The translations under genes and the position numbers were made by a program. Shown here piece by piece: positions 35,720 through 43,354 of a DNA stretch of 64,000 bases. Every line of letters starts with the position of its first letter. The stretch's first letter is position 1. The notes beneath the pieces were generated by a model. The model was not told where the DNA came from, did not search any database, and was given only the letters and a program-made list of their open reading frames with translations. Source of the stretch: Rhizorhabdus wittichii RW1 (GTDB taxonomy: Bacteria; Pseudomonadota; Alphaproteobacteria; Sphingomonadales; Sphingomonadaceae); assembly GCA_000016765.1 (NCBI GenBank), contig CP000700.1, forward strand, positions 1 through 64,000. The letters run 5' to 3'.

Positions 35720-36784
35720 CTATTTGTACATGTCGGGTGGATAGAGCGTCACATACTGAAAATCGCTGTTGCGAAACCGCAAGGCTTCAATCTCCTCGGG
35801 ATTGCCTGCCTCGTCGACCGCGATCGACATGGCGACGTCGATGGTAAGCTCGATCTCGGTCTCCCCGCTCTCATCCTCGAACGGGATAAGCACCTTGTCC
35901 TCGGAATCATACATCGCTTCATCCCAGTTGGGATGAGTGAAAGACACCAATGCTGCGACCTCGATCGTGCCGACCACAAGGATTGATTTACCTGCCTCAC
36001 TTGGTTTGAAGGCGGTGAGTTTTTTCACTTCGACCGAATTGACGGTGATCTCGTCGATCTCCGCATCCATGACGTCGCTACTGTGCAGTCCCCAATTCGT
36101 AAGTTCCTGACTGACGAGGTCGACGATCTGTTCCTCCTGCGTCTCCAGGAAGGGATCGAGTTGCGGCGCGGCCATCTCGAGGCCAAGCGCCGCGAACAGT
36201 TCGGGCAACGACTTCACCAGCGAAATATGCTTCGCAGACCCGACCGGGCCATCAAAGTCGCCATCGTTCGAAACGATGATCACCGGGCTATTTCTCGACG
36301 CCTCCTTCTTGAGGCACTCGAAGGCAAAGGCGTCGGGGAACTGGTCCTTCTTGCCGTCGCCTGAGAAGAAACCTTCCCCTGCCGCATAGGCGCTGAACAC
36401 TGCCGACGGCTTCACCTCGTCGATCTGGAGCGTCTTGGCCTCCAGCGCATCGAACATCTGCGTAGTCGACTCATCGTAGATCGATTTCAGCTTTGCGCGA
36501 AGCTCCGGCCGCTTGAGCGCGGGAAGCGCAACGCCGGTCGCTCCCTCGACAATCTTCCGGAAATGCGGCTGGCTGATCTCCTTGATCGCGTCGAAATCAC
36601 TCTGGATGTACTTTTTGGCAACCTCGGTGATGGTGAGATCGGTGGTCAACACCGTTATCAGACCGGCATCGACAAGATCGACGACACGGGCGATTTCAGG
36701 CCCGCCTGGTGGTTTGCCGGCACTGATGACGATGTTCGCATCCAGGAAGACCTTCGGCGTTCTTTTGGTCGTTTTCTTCGCCAT
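35720..36784 (-). CDS. PIN-domain protein (DUF4935-like)
   Basis: 354 residues. The N-terminal PIN domain has a full acidic set: Asp15 (FLDAN), Glu54 (TITEVAKK), Asp151 (FPDAFAFE) and Asp174 (SNDGDF), so it should be an active Mg-dependent RNase. The C-terminal 150 residues form an acidic beta-rich region of unknown role. It lies 99 bp downstream of the patatin gene on the same strand and may be part of that operon. PIN proteins of this kind often occur in defence islands. Confidence 0.75.
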   Translation of the reverse strand: MAKKTTKRTPKVFLDANIVISAGKPPGGPEIARVVDLVDAGLITVLTTDLTITEVAKKYIQSDFDAIKEISQPHFRKIVEGATGVALPALKRPELRAKLKSIYDESTTQMFDALEAKTLQIDEVKPSAVFSAYAAGEGFFSGDGKKDQFPDAFAFECLKKEASRNSPVIIVSNDGDFDGPVGSAKHISLVKSLPELFAALGLEMAAPQLDPFLETQEEQIVDLVSQELTNWGLHSSDVMDAEIDEITVNSVEVKKLTAFKPSEAGKSILVVGTIEVAALVSFTHPNWDEAMYDSEDKVLIPFEDESGETEIELTIDVAMSIAVDEAGNPEEIEALRFRNSDFQYVTLYPPDMYK

Positions 36785-36883
36785 CGTCAGAGTAGATCCG
36801 TGTTGAGGTCATGTTGGGCAGATGCTTGACGGACAGGCAGCATTTTCTGGAACGTAAGGCTTGGTCAGTCCGCCACCCGTCCC

Positions 36884-37858
36884 CTATCGAAGCATCGCTT
36901 TGAACGTGCTGCTCGCCGAGGCTCCCGCATAGGCGTCGCGCGCGAGCTGTCCCAGGATCTCGGCCGCTTTGTCGGTTGCCCGATCGAGCGCAAGTTCCTT
37001 CTGCTGCTGGAGCGAAGGCACCCTATCGATGCGGACGTAGCTCGAGCCCAGGACGGACTGCACGAGGTCGAGCGACAGGCTCTCCTGCGCCTTCATCGTC
37101 CTCGACACGAGCTCGTCTTTTGCGATCAGCATCACACCGCCGCGGCGCCTGGGCGCACGCGGCACATCCCATCGCAGCTCTCCTGCGGTCCCGACGCTGA
37201 TGAGGTCGATTTCCTGGGGCGTGCGCCCATAGCGCCCAAGCGCCCGCATCAGGGCGATACTATCCGGAGCGTTCGCGATCAGTCCGCCGTCGACATAGGA
37301 ATGCCCGTCGATCACATGGTCGGGGAAATAGGTTGGCGCCGCGGAGGTGGCGAGGGCAATGTCCCGTAGCGAGGTTCCTTCGAGCTTCGGTGACATGCCA
37401 GTGGTTTCGTATATTGCCGGCGCCCAGGCGCCGAAATCGACCGCGGTCACGATCAGGGGTGTCTTCAGGCCGGACAGGGGCGTCTTTCCCGCTTCGCCAA
37501 GAACGGCGTCGATCGTCTGCGCGAGGCCAGCCGCGTCATAGCGCGAGCGCGCCAGCCCCCAGCGACCGAGTAAACCCCGCTTCGGGAAGATCGCCTGGCC
37601 GTGCTTCTCAAACGCGGCGCCGATCACGGCTGGGCGAATGCCTTGGGCCAGGCCGATGGCCACGATGCCGCCGATCGAAGTGCCGGCGATGATATCGAAA
37701 TGGTCTTTGATCGGCTTTCCGATCGTCCGCTCGATCTGTTCGAGGATCCGAACGGTAAAGAGGCCACGATACCCACCTCCGGTCAGCGCCAGAATGCGGA
37801 ACCGTTTGGCCGGCTGCGCGCGCGCACCTTCCCTGATCCCGACGTCGCTCTCGGTCAT
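36884..37858 (-). CDS. Patatin-like phospholipase (CapV-like)
   Basis: 324 residues. Oxyanion motif GGGYRG (27-32), nucleophile Ser61 in GTSIGG and Asp190 in VDGGLIANAP give a complete Ser/Asp dyad. Architecture and length fit the bacterial patatins that act as membrane-degrading effectors, such as CapV of CBASS, but no cyclic-nucleotide synthase is nearby. Its ATG follows one base after the stop of the PIN-like gene, so it is translationally coupled. No signal peptide is present, so it is probably cytoplasmic until activated. Confidence 0.88.
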   Translation of the reverse strand: MTESDVGIREGARAQPAKRFRILALTGGGYRGLFTVRILEQIERTIGKPIKDHFDIIAGTSIGGIVAIGLAQGIRPAVIGAAFEKHGQAIFPKRGLLGRWGLARSRYDAAGLAQTIDAVLGEAGKTPLSGLKTPLIVTAVDFGAWAPAIYETTGMSPKLEGTSLRDIALATSAAPTYFPDHVIDGHSYVDGGLIANAPDSIALMRALGRYGRTPQEIDLISVGTAGELRWDVPRAPRRRGGVMLIAKDELVSRTMKAQESLSLDLVQSVLGSSYVRIDRVPSLQQQKELALDRATDKAAEILGQLARDAYAGASASSTFKAMLR

Positions 37859-37859
37859 A

Positions 37860-38279
37860 TCAAGGGTTCACCACCGTCAGCCCGCTGACGCCGCTATGGT
37901 AGGGCTGCGGATAGTCGACGAAGACAAGATTGGTAGCGAGAGCCGAGGCAACGACCATCGTCGTCGCCTCGCTGACCGGGATCACGGCACCGGCCGGGTT
38001 GGTGGCGATCAGCTTCTGAGCCCGCAGACCAGGCCACAGCATGGCGGCCTTTTCGTCGAACGGCACGATATTATCGAAGCTGCGCACCATGCCGACATAG
38101 CCGCGCAGCGCATCGCGGTGGCCTTGGCGTTCACCCGCCGGGCTTTGCTCGATGGCCAGCAGCGCCTGCCCGAGGGAAACCGCGCTCAGGTGGATCTCTC
38201 GGGCAGGCAGCGCATCGATCGAGGCCGGCGCCTGACCCGTGATCCGGTCAAGCAGGCATTGGGTCGAAAGAAGATACAT
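37860..38279 (-). CDS. PIN-fold protein lacking catalytic acids (dead VapC/FitB)
   Basis: 139 residues. Length and pattern follow VapC/FitB toxins: MYLLSTQCLLDRI at the start, IVPFDEKAAMLWPGLR in the middle and LATNLVFVDYP...VVNP at the end. Where active toxins have LLDTN, this one has LLSTQ (Asp5 replaced by Ser). The GEL glutamate is replaced in SLGQAL, and the second and third acidic positions also look lost. It is probably not a nuclease. It is the middle gene between a Phd-like protein and a patatin phospholipase. Confidence 0.7.
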   Translation of the reverse strand: MYLLSTQCLLDRITGQAPASIDALPAREIHLSAVSLGQALLAIEQSPAGERQGHRDALRGYVGMVRSFDNIVPFDEKAAMLWPGLRAQKLIATNPAGAVIPVSEATTMVVASALATNLVFVDYPQPYHSGVSGLTVVNP

Positions 38280-38285
38280 GGCCGC

Positions 38286-38687
38286 TTAGGCGCTGGCCTG
38301 CTGCCAGGAAGCTTCTCCGGATCGGACAGTGAATTCCTGGCTGCTGTCGTCGTCGCTCTCGACATGGACGAGCTTTCCGCGTGACGGCTGGAACTGCGTG
38401 GCGGCAAGAAATTCTCCGGCGGAAATACCGCCAGCGGCTGCCTTAATGACATTCGCCAAAGCCGCAACCGAGAGGATCACGGTCTGCTCTCCCTTGTCTT
38501 TGCCGACAAGCTGAACCGATCCGTCACGCGCACGCGCAAGCAGCTTGGTGAAGCTGTCACGCGCGGCGCGAATGGTGATAGTGGCCATCGGAGCCCGACC
38601 TTCGAGCAGTTTGCCGAGTTCAACCTCTAGCTGATGCTCTGGAAGGGAGCAGATCCTCTCGATTCCGGCTAGAAGCTGCACGTCCAT
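38286..38687 (-). CDS. Phd/YefM-like DNA-binding protein
   Basis: 133 residues from MDVQLLAGIERIC. Residues about 34-80 (MATITIRAARDSFTKLLARA, then VILSVAALANVI) match the Phd/YefM fold. Unusually there is a 33-residue N-terminal extension before it, and an acidic, serine-rich tail follows. I placed the start at 38687, downstream of the promoter at 38718-38745; a GTG at 38735 lies inside that promoter. It probably represses the operon by binding the palindrome at 38727-38759. Confidence 0.7.
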   Translation of the reverse strand: MDVQLLAGIERICSLPEHQLEVELGKLLEGRAPMATITIRAARDSFTKLLARARDGSVQLVGKDKGEQTVILSVAALANVIKAAAGGISAGEFLAATQFQPSRGKLVHVESDDDSSQEFTVRSGEASWQQASA

Positions 38688-38717
38688 ACCAACCAACCTT
38701 CGCTGCCAATGACGATG

Positions 38718-38759
38718 GTTATAGGGCGTGGCCACAAAATGTCAATGATTGTGGCCACG
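38718..38759 (-). promoter_or_regulatory. Strong promoter with 11-bp palindromic operator
   Basis: Minus strand: TTGACA (38745-38740), a 16-bp spacer, TATAAC (38723-38718). CGTGGCCACAA (38727-38737) and TTGTGGCCACG (38749-38759) form a perfect inverted repeat with an 11-bp spacer. One arm sits between -35 and -10 and the other just upstream of -35. This is a classic autorepression layout for a toxin-antitoxin operon. Confidence 0.75.
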
Positions 38760-38788
38760 GGGCAGATGCATCGATCAATGACGGCTGC

Positions 38789-38826
38789 GTCACTTTACCC
38801 TTCAGGTACCGGTCGGGTAAAGTGAC
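38789..38826. repeat. 12-bp perfect inverted repeat
   Basis: GTCACTTTACCC (38789-38800) and GGGTAAAGTGAC (38815-38826), spacer 14 bp. It lies between the divergent Phd operon and the plus-strand gene at 38909. It may be an operator for the latter or a recombination site. Confidence 0.6.
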
Positions 38827-38908
38827 ACGGATGGCAAAACGTCTTTCGGTCGTTTCTGTGAGCGATTGGGGGATTCACAAGAGTCGTGCTTTGTGCTTGA
38901 TTCGTTCC

Positions 38909-39523
38909 ATGCTTCAGTTCGATCTCTTCGCGCCATCGATCCCAACCCCGGCGCCAGCACCAGTAGTTGGCCTGCCGGATATCGTGCGCATCATCGCGGA
39001 GCACTCGGGTCGGCCGCGCTACACCTTCATGGTGCTCGATCTCATCGCCAGGGCCGCCCGGACGAACGGGGAGGCGGGGCCTCTGGTTCGAGAAGGCGAG
39101 GTTCTGGTGCCCATCCGCGAATGGCTGGCCGCGGCGATTGCGCCGAGCGGCGCGCGTCACCACCAGCGCCGGGCCACCGCCGATAAGGTCCGGGCTGCGC
39201 TCGCAGCCAAAGGAGAATTGCCGGGCGATCCGGTGGAGGCCGCGCGCCGCGTCGACGCGGAACTCAGCGAGCGCATCCGCGAAACCGGCATGACGGCGAT
39301 CAGCCGGGCGGTGTCGGAGTTGGTGAAGGCAGGACTGATCAGACGGCATTACCAGGGCTTTTTCGTGGACCATGAGAACCGCGGTGCGCAGCGTCATGCG
39401 GTCTATACGGTCACGGATGCGGTCCGCGCCGCGCTTCAGCCGAGCATCGTGACCAGCGAAAACCGGCGGCAGCCTTATGTACGAGGCGCACACGCTCAGC
39501 CTCGAGCGGCTGCGGCGCGGTAG
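38909..39523 (+). CDS. Winged-helix-like protein, unknown
   Basis: 204 residues from MLQFDLFAPS. The first part (PDIVRIIAEHSGRPRYTFMV) and the C-terminal third (AISRAVSELVKAGLIRRHYQ, QRHAVYTVTDAV) suggest a winged-helix DNA-binding domain. I do not recognise the family. The start could be further upstream (GTG at 38822), but that would overlap the inverted repeat. Confidence 0.5.
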   Translation: MLQFDLFAPSIPTPAPAPVVGLPDIVRIIAEHSGRPRYTFMVLDLIARAARTNGEAGPLVREGEVLVPIREWLAAAIAPSGARHHQRRATADKVRAALAAKGELPGDPVEAARRVDAELSERIRETGMTAISRAVSELVKAGLIRRHYQGFFVDHENRGAQRHAVYTVTDAVRAALQPSIVTSENRRQPYVRGAHAQPRAAAAR

Positions 39524-39904
39524 GATCGCAGCTTCACATTTCTCGGCGACGATCGGTTCCTGCTGGTCTCTCCAAGCGCATTCAATGGGCTTGGCGTGTG
39601 CACGACCCAGCTCCACAACGAGCCCGTGGTCTATAATCGCAAACGCCATGGCCGGTTCAAACTGGATGGCCGGATGTACGATTTCCGGATGCGGCCGTCG
39701 GTGCCCAGGCGGCTGTCCAAGGAAGTCCTGCTTGTCGACCTCCTCCATAACATCGACAGGCTGCCCGAGGACAAGGTGGCCATCCTGCCGCGTGCGCTTG
39801 CCAAGGCAGGGGAGATGAATAGCGCGCAGCTCGCGCGTGCGGTGAAGGAATACGGTTCGGCTCGTGCCGAACGGCTCCTCGCGCCCGTGCTGCGACCGTC
39901 TTAA
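39477..39904 (+). pseudogene. AbiEi-like C-terminal domain protein, probably frameshifted
   Basis: The long frame from GTG 39596 to 39904 gives RKRHGRFKLDGRMYDFRMRP and SKEVLLVDLLHNIDRLPEDK, resembling the C-terminal domain of AbiEi-type antitoxins. Upstream in the same frame it continues to a TAG at 39521-39523. A natural start, MYEAHTLSLERLRRGR at 39477, is in another frame, and one base lost near 39520 would join them. It may be intact if GTG 39596 is the true start. It ends convergently on the nucleotidyltransferase gene (4-bp overlap). Confidence 0.4.
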
Positions 39905-40575
39905 TCGGAAAGTGAAGCCCCTAAAATTCGGTGCGTAATCGCCTGCGCCTCTGCGACCAGATGGCTGTTCTTTTCCCTGTACAGCAGCTGGCCAATCACC
40001 GTCTCGACAGCCTTCGGGTTGACCTTCTCGACGACTTCCAGCGCCTTGCGGCATCGCTCATGGCCGCATTCACGCAATGCTGACACGACATAGTCGTCAC
40101 CATGGTGCTCGGCGATGGCAGCAAGATCGAACATGTCGCGTGGCTGCAAGTTCCAGCCCCGGAAGTAAACTTTCTTCGCTGCAATCTCGGCCGGAGTTTC
40201 AAGGTCGACCGTCCGCCCCCTCACATCGTGGCGCTCACTGGAAACATCGAGGATGGCGGACGAACAAATGAAGTCGATCTCACCCAGTTCGTCAAAGGCG
40301 AGTTTGAGCGCCTGCGTCCCGTCGCTCTTATATTCGTCCGGCCGACGGGTCATTGCGAAATCCTGGATCTCTGGATTGAGAAAAGGCAGGATTTGCGGAT
40401 CATCAAGGAAGATATCGATGTCGTGGCTTTCACGATGATCGATCTGGAGCATGAGCGCCGTCCCGCCGCCGAAGCTCCACGAGGGCACGAAGCCGACGTT
40501 CTCCTCGAATTGGGCGAAGATTTCCATCGCAAGATCGAACAGGACCGGCCACTGGCTTGGGCCGCGCTCGACCAT
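39901..40575 (-). CDS. AbiEii/AbiGii-type nucleotidyltransferase
   Basis: 224 residues. The nucleotidyltransferase signature is clear: GGGTA (36-40) followed by DHRESHDIDIF with Asp52 and Asp54, and KVYFRG plus FDLAAI further on. AbiEii toxins of type IV systems transfer nucleotides to tRNA or other acceptors and act in phage abortive infection. The gene just upstream (40579-40842) is the likely partner but is not a recognisable AbiEi. Confidence 0.85.
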   Translation of the reverse strand: MVERGPSQWPVLFDLAMEIFAQFEENVGFVPSWSFGGGTALMLQIDHRESHDIDIFLDDPQILPFLNPEIQDFAMTRRPDEYKSDGTQALKLAFDELGEIDFICSSAILDVSSERHDVRGRTVDLETPAEIAAKKVYFRGWNLQPRDMFDLAAIAEHHGDDYVVSALRECGHERCRKALEVVEKVNPKAVETVIGQLLYREKNSHLVAEAQAITHRILGASLSD

Positions 40576-40578
40576 GCG

Positions 40579-40842
40579 TTACGCCGCCAGCGGGAGCGCG
40601 TAGCCCGAGAGGTGGGAGAACTGGTCGGCGACCGCGCAGACCTTGTCGGCGTCGACACCCATTTCCTCGACGAACTGCAGCTGCAGAGCCGGGCTTACTT
40701 CCGAGAAGAAGGAAAACACGGGCGCGTTGAAATCGCTCGCGCTCTTTGGGTCGGCGATCAGCGCAGCGAGTTGATGCGCGGAAAGGTTCGCCCCATAAGG
40801 AGCGTTCACCGTCGCCAACACCAAGCTTACCGCCTTTGCCAT
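40579..40842 (-). CDS. Small partner of the nucleotidyltransferase, unknown family
   Basis: 87 residues, mostly helical by eye, with hydrophobic stretches but no clear membrane span (NLSAHQLAALIADPKSASDF, LQFVEEMGVDADKVCAV). It ends 3 bp before the nucleotidyltransferase start, so the two form an operon. By position it should be the antitoxin, but I do not recognise it. Confidence 0.6.
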   Translation of the reverse strand: MAKAVSLVLATVNAPYGANLSAHQLAALIADPKSASDFNAPVFSFFSEVSPALQLQFVEEMGVDADKVCAVADQFSHLSGYALPLAA

Positions 40843-40992
40843 TTCTAACCTGTACCATGATCTCGTGGATCGTTCAGCGCATATAGCGCTTCGGCGTTAT
40901 CAAAACAAGAACGGCGCCAATCCGCTATCCGGCCAGGCGGGATGTGCAAGGCCGATTCTCCGCGTAAACCGCCCTCCCCGCGTGATTTTCTC

Positions 40993-41021
40993 ACTTACCA
41001 TAATGGGAGATTATGGTAAGT
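40993..41021. repeat. 12-bp perfect inverted repeat, 5-bp spacer
   Basis: ACTTACCATAAT (40993-41004), GGGAG, ATTATGGTAAGT (41010-41021). AT-rich in a GC-rich setting. It lies 150 bp upstream of the 40842 start. Candidate operator or recombinase site. Confidence 0.65.
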
Positions 41022-41077
41022 ACAGGGCTGCTGGAACGGCAGGGAAGGGCAAATTTTGCGGATGATGACGAACGGGG

Positions 41078-41118
41078 AAAAACCATGCGGCACAGATGTG
41101 TCGCGCCTTGTGCCGCAT
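41078..41118 (-). terminator. Rho-independent terminator
   Basis: ATGCGGCACA (41085-41094) pairs with TGTGCCGCAT (41109-41118). Read on the minus strand the stem is followed by GGTTTTT. It ends transcription of the membrane-protein gene at 41146. Confidence 0.7.
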
Positions 41119-41145
41119 GTTTTGAGCAGAACGCCGCCGCTCGCC

Positions 41146-41880
41146 TCAGTCAGCGCCGATCTCGGGAACCTCGAACAGTTCGATTGCGAAATCGGCGATC
41201 TGGTCGGCGGCAAGATGCATCATGGCGATCGGCGCGCTGTCCATGTCGACCCGCTCGATCTTGTCGTCCGTCATCCGGACAATGAAGCGATCGCACTGCT
41301 CGAGCACCACCATGCGGATTCCGTCGTCATCGTCGAGCGTCAGGCGCCGGATGCTGCCTTCATAGGCGACCCAGGCACCGTTGTGGCCGCTCGTCGTGCG
41401 CACATAACCGACCGCGACATGGCCACCGGCCTCGACCTTCTCGACGATCGGCAGGAGCCATCCGAAGCGCAAGGGCGCGGTTCGGGTCGTAATCGGCTTG
41501 GCGCGCGCCATTCTCTCGCAGACCCAGCCGGTCCCAAAGGAAAGCGCCAGGCAGAACAGCAGTTCCAGTTCGATTGCGAGCGCGGAAAGCCCCGATGGGA
41601 CCTGGCCGGACAGAAGTGCCTTGTAGGGATTGGGATCATAGGGAAGCGAGATCAGCGGCTTCCACGCCGCTATCGCTTCGTTGAAGGCAAAAATTCCCGC
41701 CCCGGCGGTGTGCGCAGCGAGCGCCAGCAGCACAATCAGGAAAATGGTGAGATTGGAATTGGGCCGGTCGGGCCGCGGCGACACAAAATCACTCGCCTCG
41801 CCAATACGAAGACCGAAATAACCCGCAAACCCGGGAAGCAGAAGAACCAGAGCGCCAAGCAGCGCGTAGCCGAATGTCAT
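41146..41880 (-). CDS. Membrane protein, unknown (possibly DUF6338-like)
   Basis: 244 residues. Three hydrophobic segments are visible: residues 3-22, about 45-68 (IFLIVLLALAAHTAGAGIFA) and about 102-122. The last 90 residues form a soluble domain (GHVAVGYVRTTSGHNGAWVA and following). I associate the layout with DUF6338 only tentatively. It is co-transcribed with the 55-residue gene just upstream and followed by a strong terminator. Members of such families occur in defence islands, but no role is shown here. Confidence 0.65.
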   Translation of the reverse strand: MTFGYALLGALVLLLPGFAGYFGLRIGEASDFVSPRPDRPNSNLTIFLIVLLALAAHTAGAGIFAFNEAIAAWKPLISLPYDPNPYKALLSGQVPSGLSALAIELELLFCLALSFGTGWVCERMARAKPITTRTAPLRFGWLLPIVEKVEAGGHVAVGYVRTTSGHNGAWVAYEGSIRRLTLDDDDGIRMVVLEQCDRFIVRMTDDKIERVDMDSAPIAMMHLAADQIADFAIELFEVPEIGAD

Positions 41881-41886
41881 TCGAGA

Positions 41887-42054
41887 TCAGGCCGTCTTGG
41901 CGAGCTTCTTGGCCTTTTCAGCACGAATCTTCGCCCGATCGATGACATAGACGCCATCGCGCTGGACGGCCGCCTCGCGTGCCTTCTTCCAGCTGCCGAA
42001 GGTTTCGCGGACCTCCCGGCCAAGGGCCAGAGCTTTTGCCGAGTTGAGCTGCAT
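41887..42054 (-). CDS. Small basic protein
   Basis: 55 residues: MQLNSAKALALGREVRETFG, then WKKAREAAVQRDGVYVIDRA and a lysine-rich end. GGAGG lies 5 bases before the ATG at 42054 (another ATG directly before it is too close). The stop is 6 bp from the start of the membrane-protein gene, so the two are an operon. Unknown family. Confidence 0.6.
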   Translation of the reverse strand: MQLNSAKALALGREVRETFGSWKKAREAAVQRDGVYVIDRAKIRAEKAKKLAKTA

Positions 42055-42084
42055 CATATCCTCCGGGAAGACATATAGCGAACG

Positions 42085-43284
42085 ATGACCGAGAGTTCCA
42101 CCAAATCCTCCCCCATGGAAATCATCGTCGTCAGGACGAACGACACTGCTCTGCCGACACGATCGCGCAAGACAGACGCCGAATCCGTCGATGTGCGGCT
42201 GCTGCGCACGATCGGGGAAATCATTCCGACCGATCTACCGCCGATCAGTCAGCTCGGTCTCGAGACGACCCTGGCGGCGATGGCCGACGCGACGAAGGCG
42301 GCGATAGCCGCCGATCTCGACTGCTGGCGCGACTGGTGCGGTGAAGAAGGCCGCAGGCCATTGCCAGCCGATCCCGAAGATATGGTGCGCTATGTAAACG
42401 CGCTGGACGCCAAAGGCAGGAAGCCCGCGACGCTGGCGCGGCGCATCGCCAGCATCGCCTCGGTCCACCGCATGCTGGGCTTGGCCTCGCCCGCCGCGCC
42501 GACCGACGCCCCGATGGTTCGCGCCGCGCTGAAGGCCATCCGCCGGCAGAGAGGCGCACTTCAGCGTCAGGCTGCGCCTCTGCGGTTAGGCAAGGCGCTG
42601 GATCACCACGCCGCCAAAGGCTTCACCCTGGCTGCGCTACTCGAAGCGTGTGGCGGCGATCTTCAGGGGTTACGGGACGCGGCGTTGCTTTCGCTCGGCT
42701 ATGACGCAGGGCTCCGGGTCAGCGAGCTCACTAGGGTTGAAGCCACGCATATCGATGCGCAGGACGACGGCTCGGCGACCTTGTTCATCCCCTTCTCCAA
42801 AACCGACCAGGAGCAGGAAGGCGCGTGGGCGTGGCTGTCGGCCGAGACGATGCGCAGGGTCGCCTTGTGGCAGGCCGAAAGCGCGATCGAGGACGGGCTG
42901 CTGTTTCGCAGGGTTGGTGTCTATCGCCGGCGCGCGCGCGGCTCCGATCCGGAAACGGCACTGGCCCGAACGACCTACACCATCGGCAAGGAGGCCCTCA
43001 GTCGGCAGGGGGTCAATGGGATCTACAGGCGCGTGGCGAGTGCCGCCTACGAAATGGGGCTGGTCAACCTGAGCGCCAGCAAGCTGGCCGATGCGGTTCA
43101 GGCGCTGTCCACACATTCGCTGCGCGTTGGCCTGACCCAGGACCTCTTCGCCGCCGGAGAGGACGGAGCCGGCATTGCGCAGGCGCTGCGATGGAGTTCA
43201 CCGACAACCGCGCTACGTTACGGTAGAAAGCTCGCGGTGCGAAGCAATGTCGCCGCACGGGTTCTTTCAAGAGTACGTAGCTGA
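42085..43284 (+). CDS. Tyrosine recombinase
   Basis: 399 residues. SAM-like core-binding domain (about 60-160) and catalytic domain with Arg211 (GLRVSEL), Lys239 (FSKTD), His344 and Arg347 (THSLRVG), Trp370 in the second-histidine position and nucleophile Tyr379 (ALRYGRK). It is divergent from the small-gene/membrane-protein operon and stands at the right border of the accessory island, the usual place for an integrase. An internal ATG at 42115 is an alternative start. Confidence 0.85.
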   Translation: MTESSTKSSPMEIIVVRTNDTALPTRSRKTDAESVDVRLLRTIGEIIPTDLPPISQLGLETTLAAMADATKAAIAADLDCWRDWCGEEGRRPLPADPEDMVRYVNALDAKGRKPATLARRIASIASVHRMLGLASPAAPTDAPMVRAALKAIRRQRGALQRQAAPLRLGKALDHHAAKGFTLAALLEACGGDLQGLRDAALLSLGYDAGLRVSELTRVEATHIDAQDDGSATLFIPFSKTDQEQEGAWAWLSAETMRRVALWQAESAIEDGLLFRRVGVYRRRARGSDPETALARTTYTIGKEALSRQGVNGIYRRVASAAYEMGLVNLSASKLADAVQALSTHSLRVGLTQDLFAAGEDGAGIAQALRWSSPTTALRYGRKLAVRSNVAARVLSRVRS

Positions 43285-43354
43285 CCTTGACGCCTCGCCG
43301 CTCGTGGTTCGGCAGCAGAAGGAGGCATGATCTCTCCCAAATATGGAAGATAGC

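Noticed and set aside
36884-37858. CBASS defence system
   Set aside because: The patatin resembles CapV, but no cyclic-oligonucleotide synthase, Cap2 or Cap3 is nearby. The AbiEii nucleotidyltransferase 2 kb away is not of the CD-NTase type.
38795-40054. A 419-codon minus-strand frame
   Set aside because: Runs across the promoter palindrome, an intergenic inverted repeat and two plus-strand genes; composition is that of a shadow.
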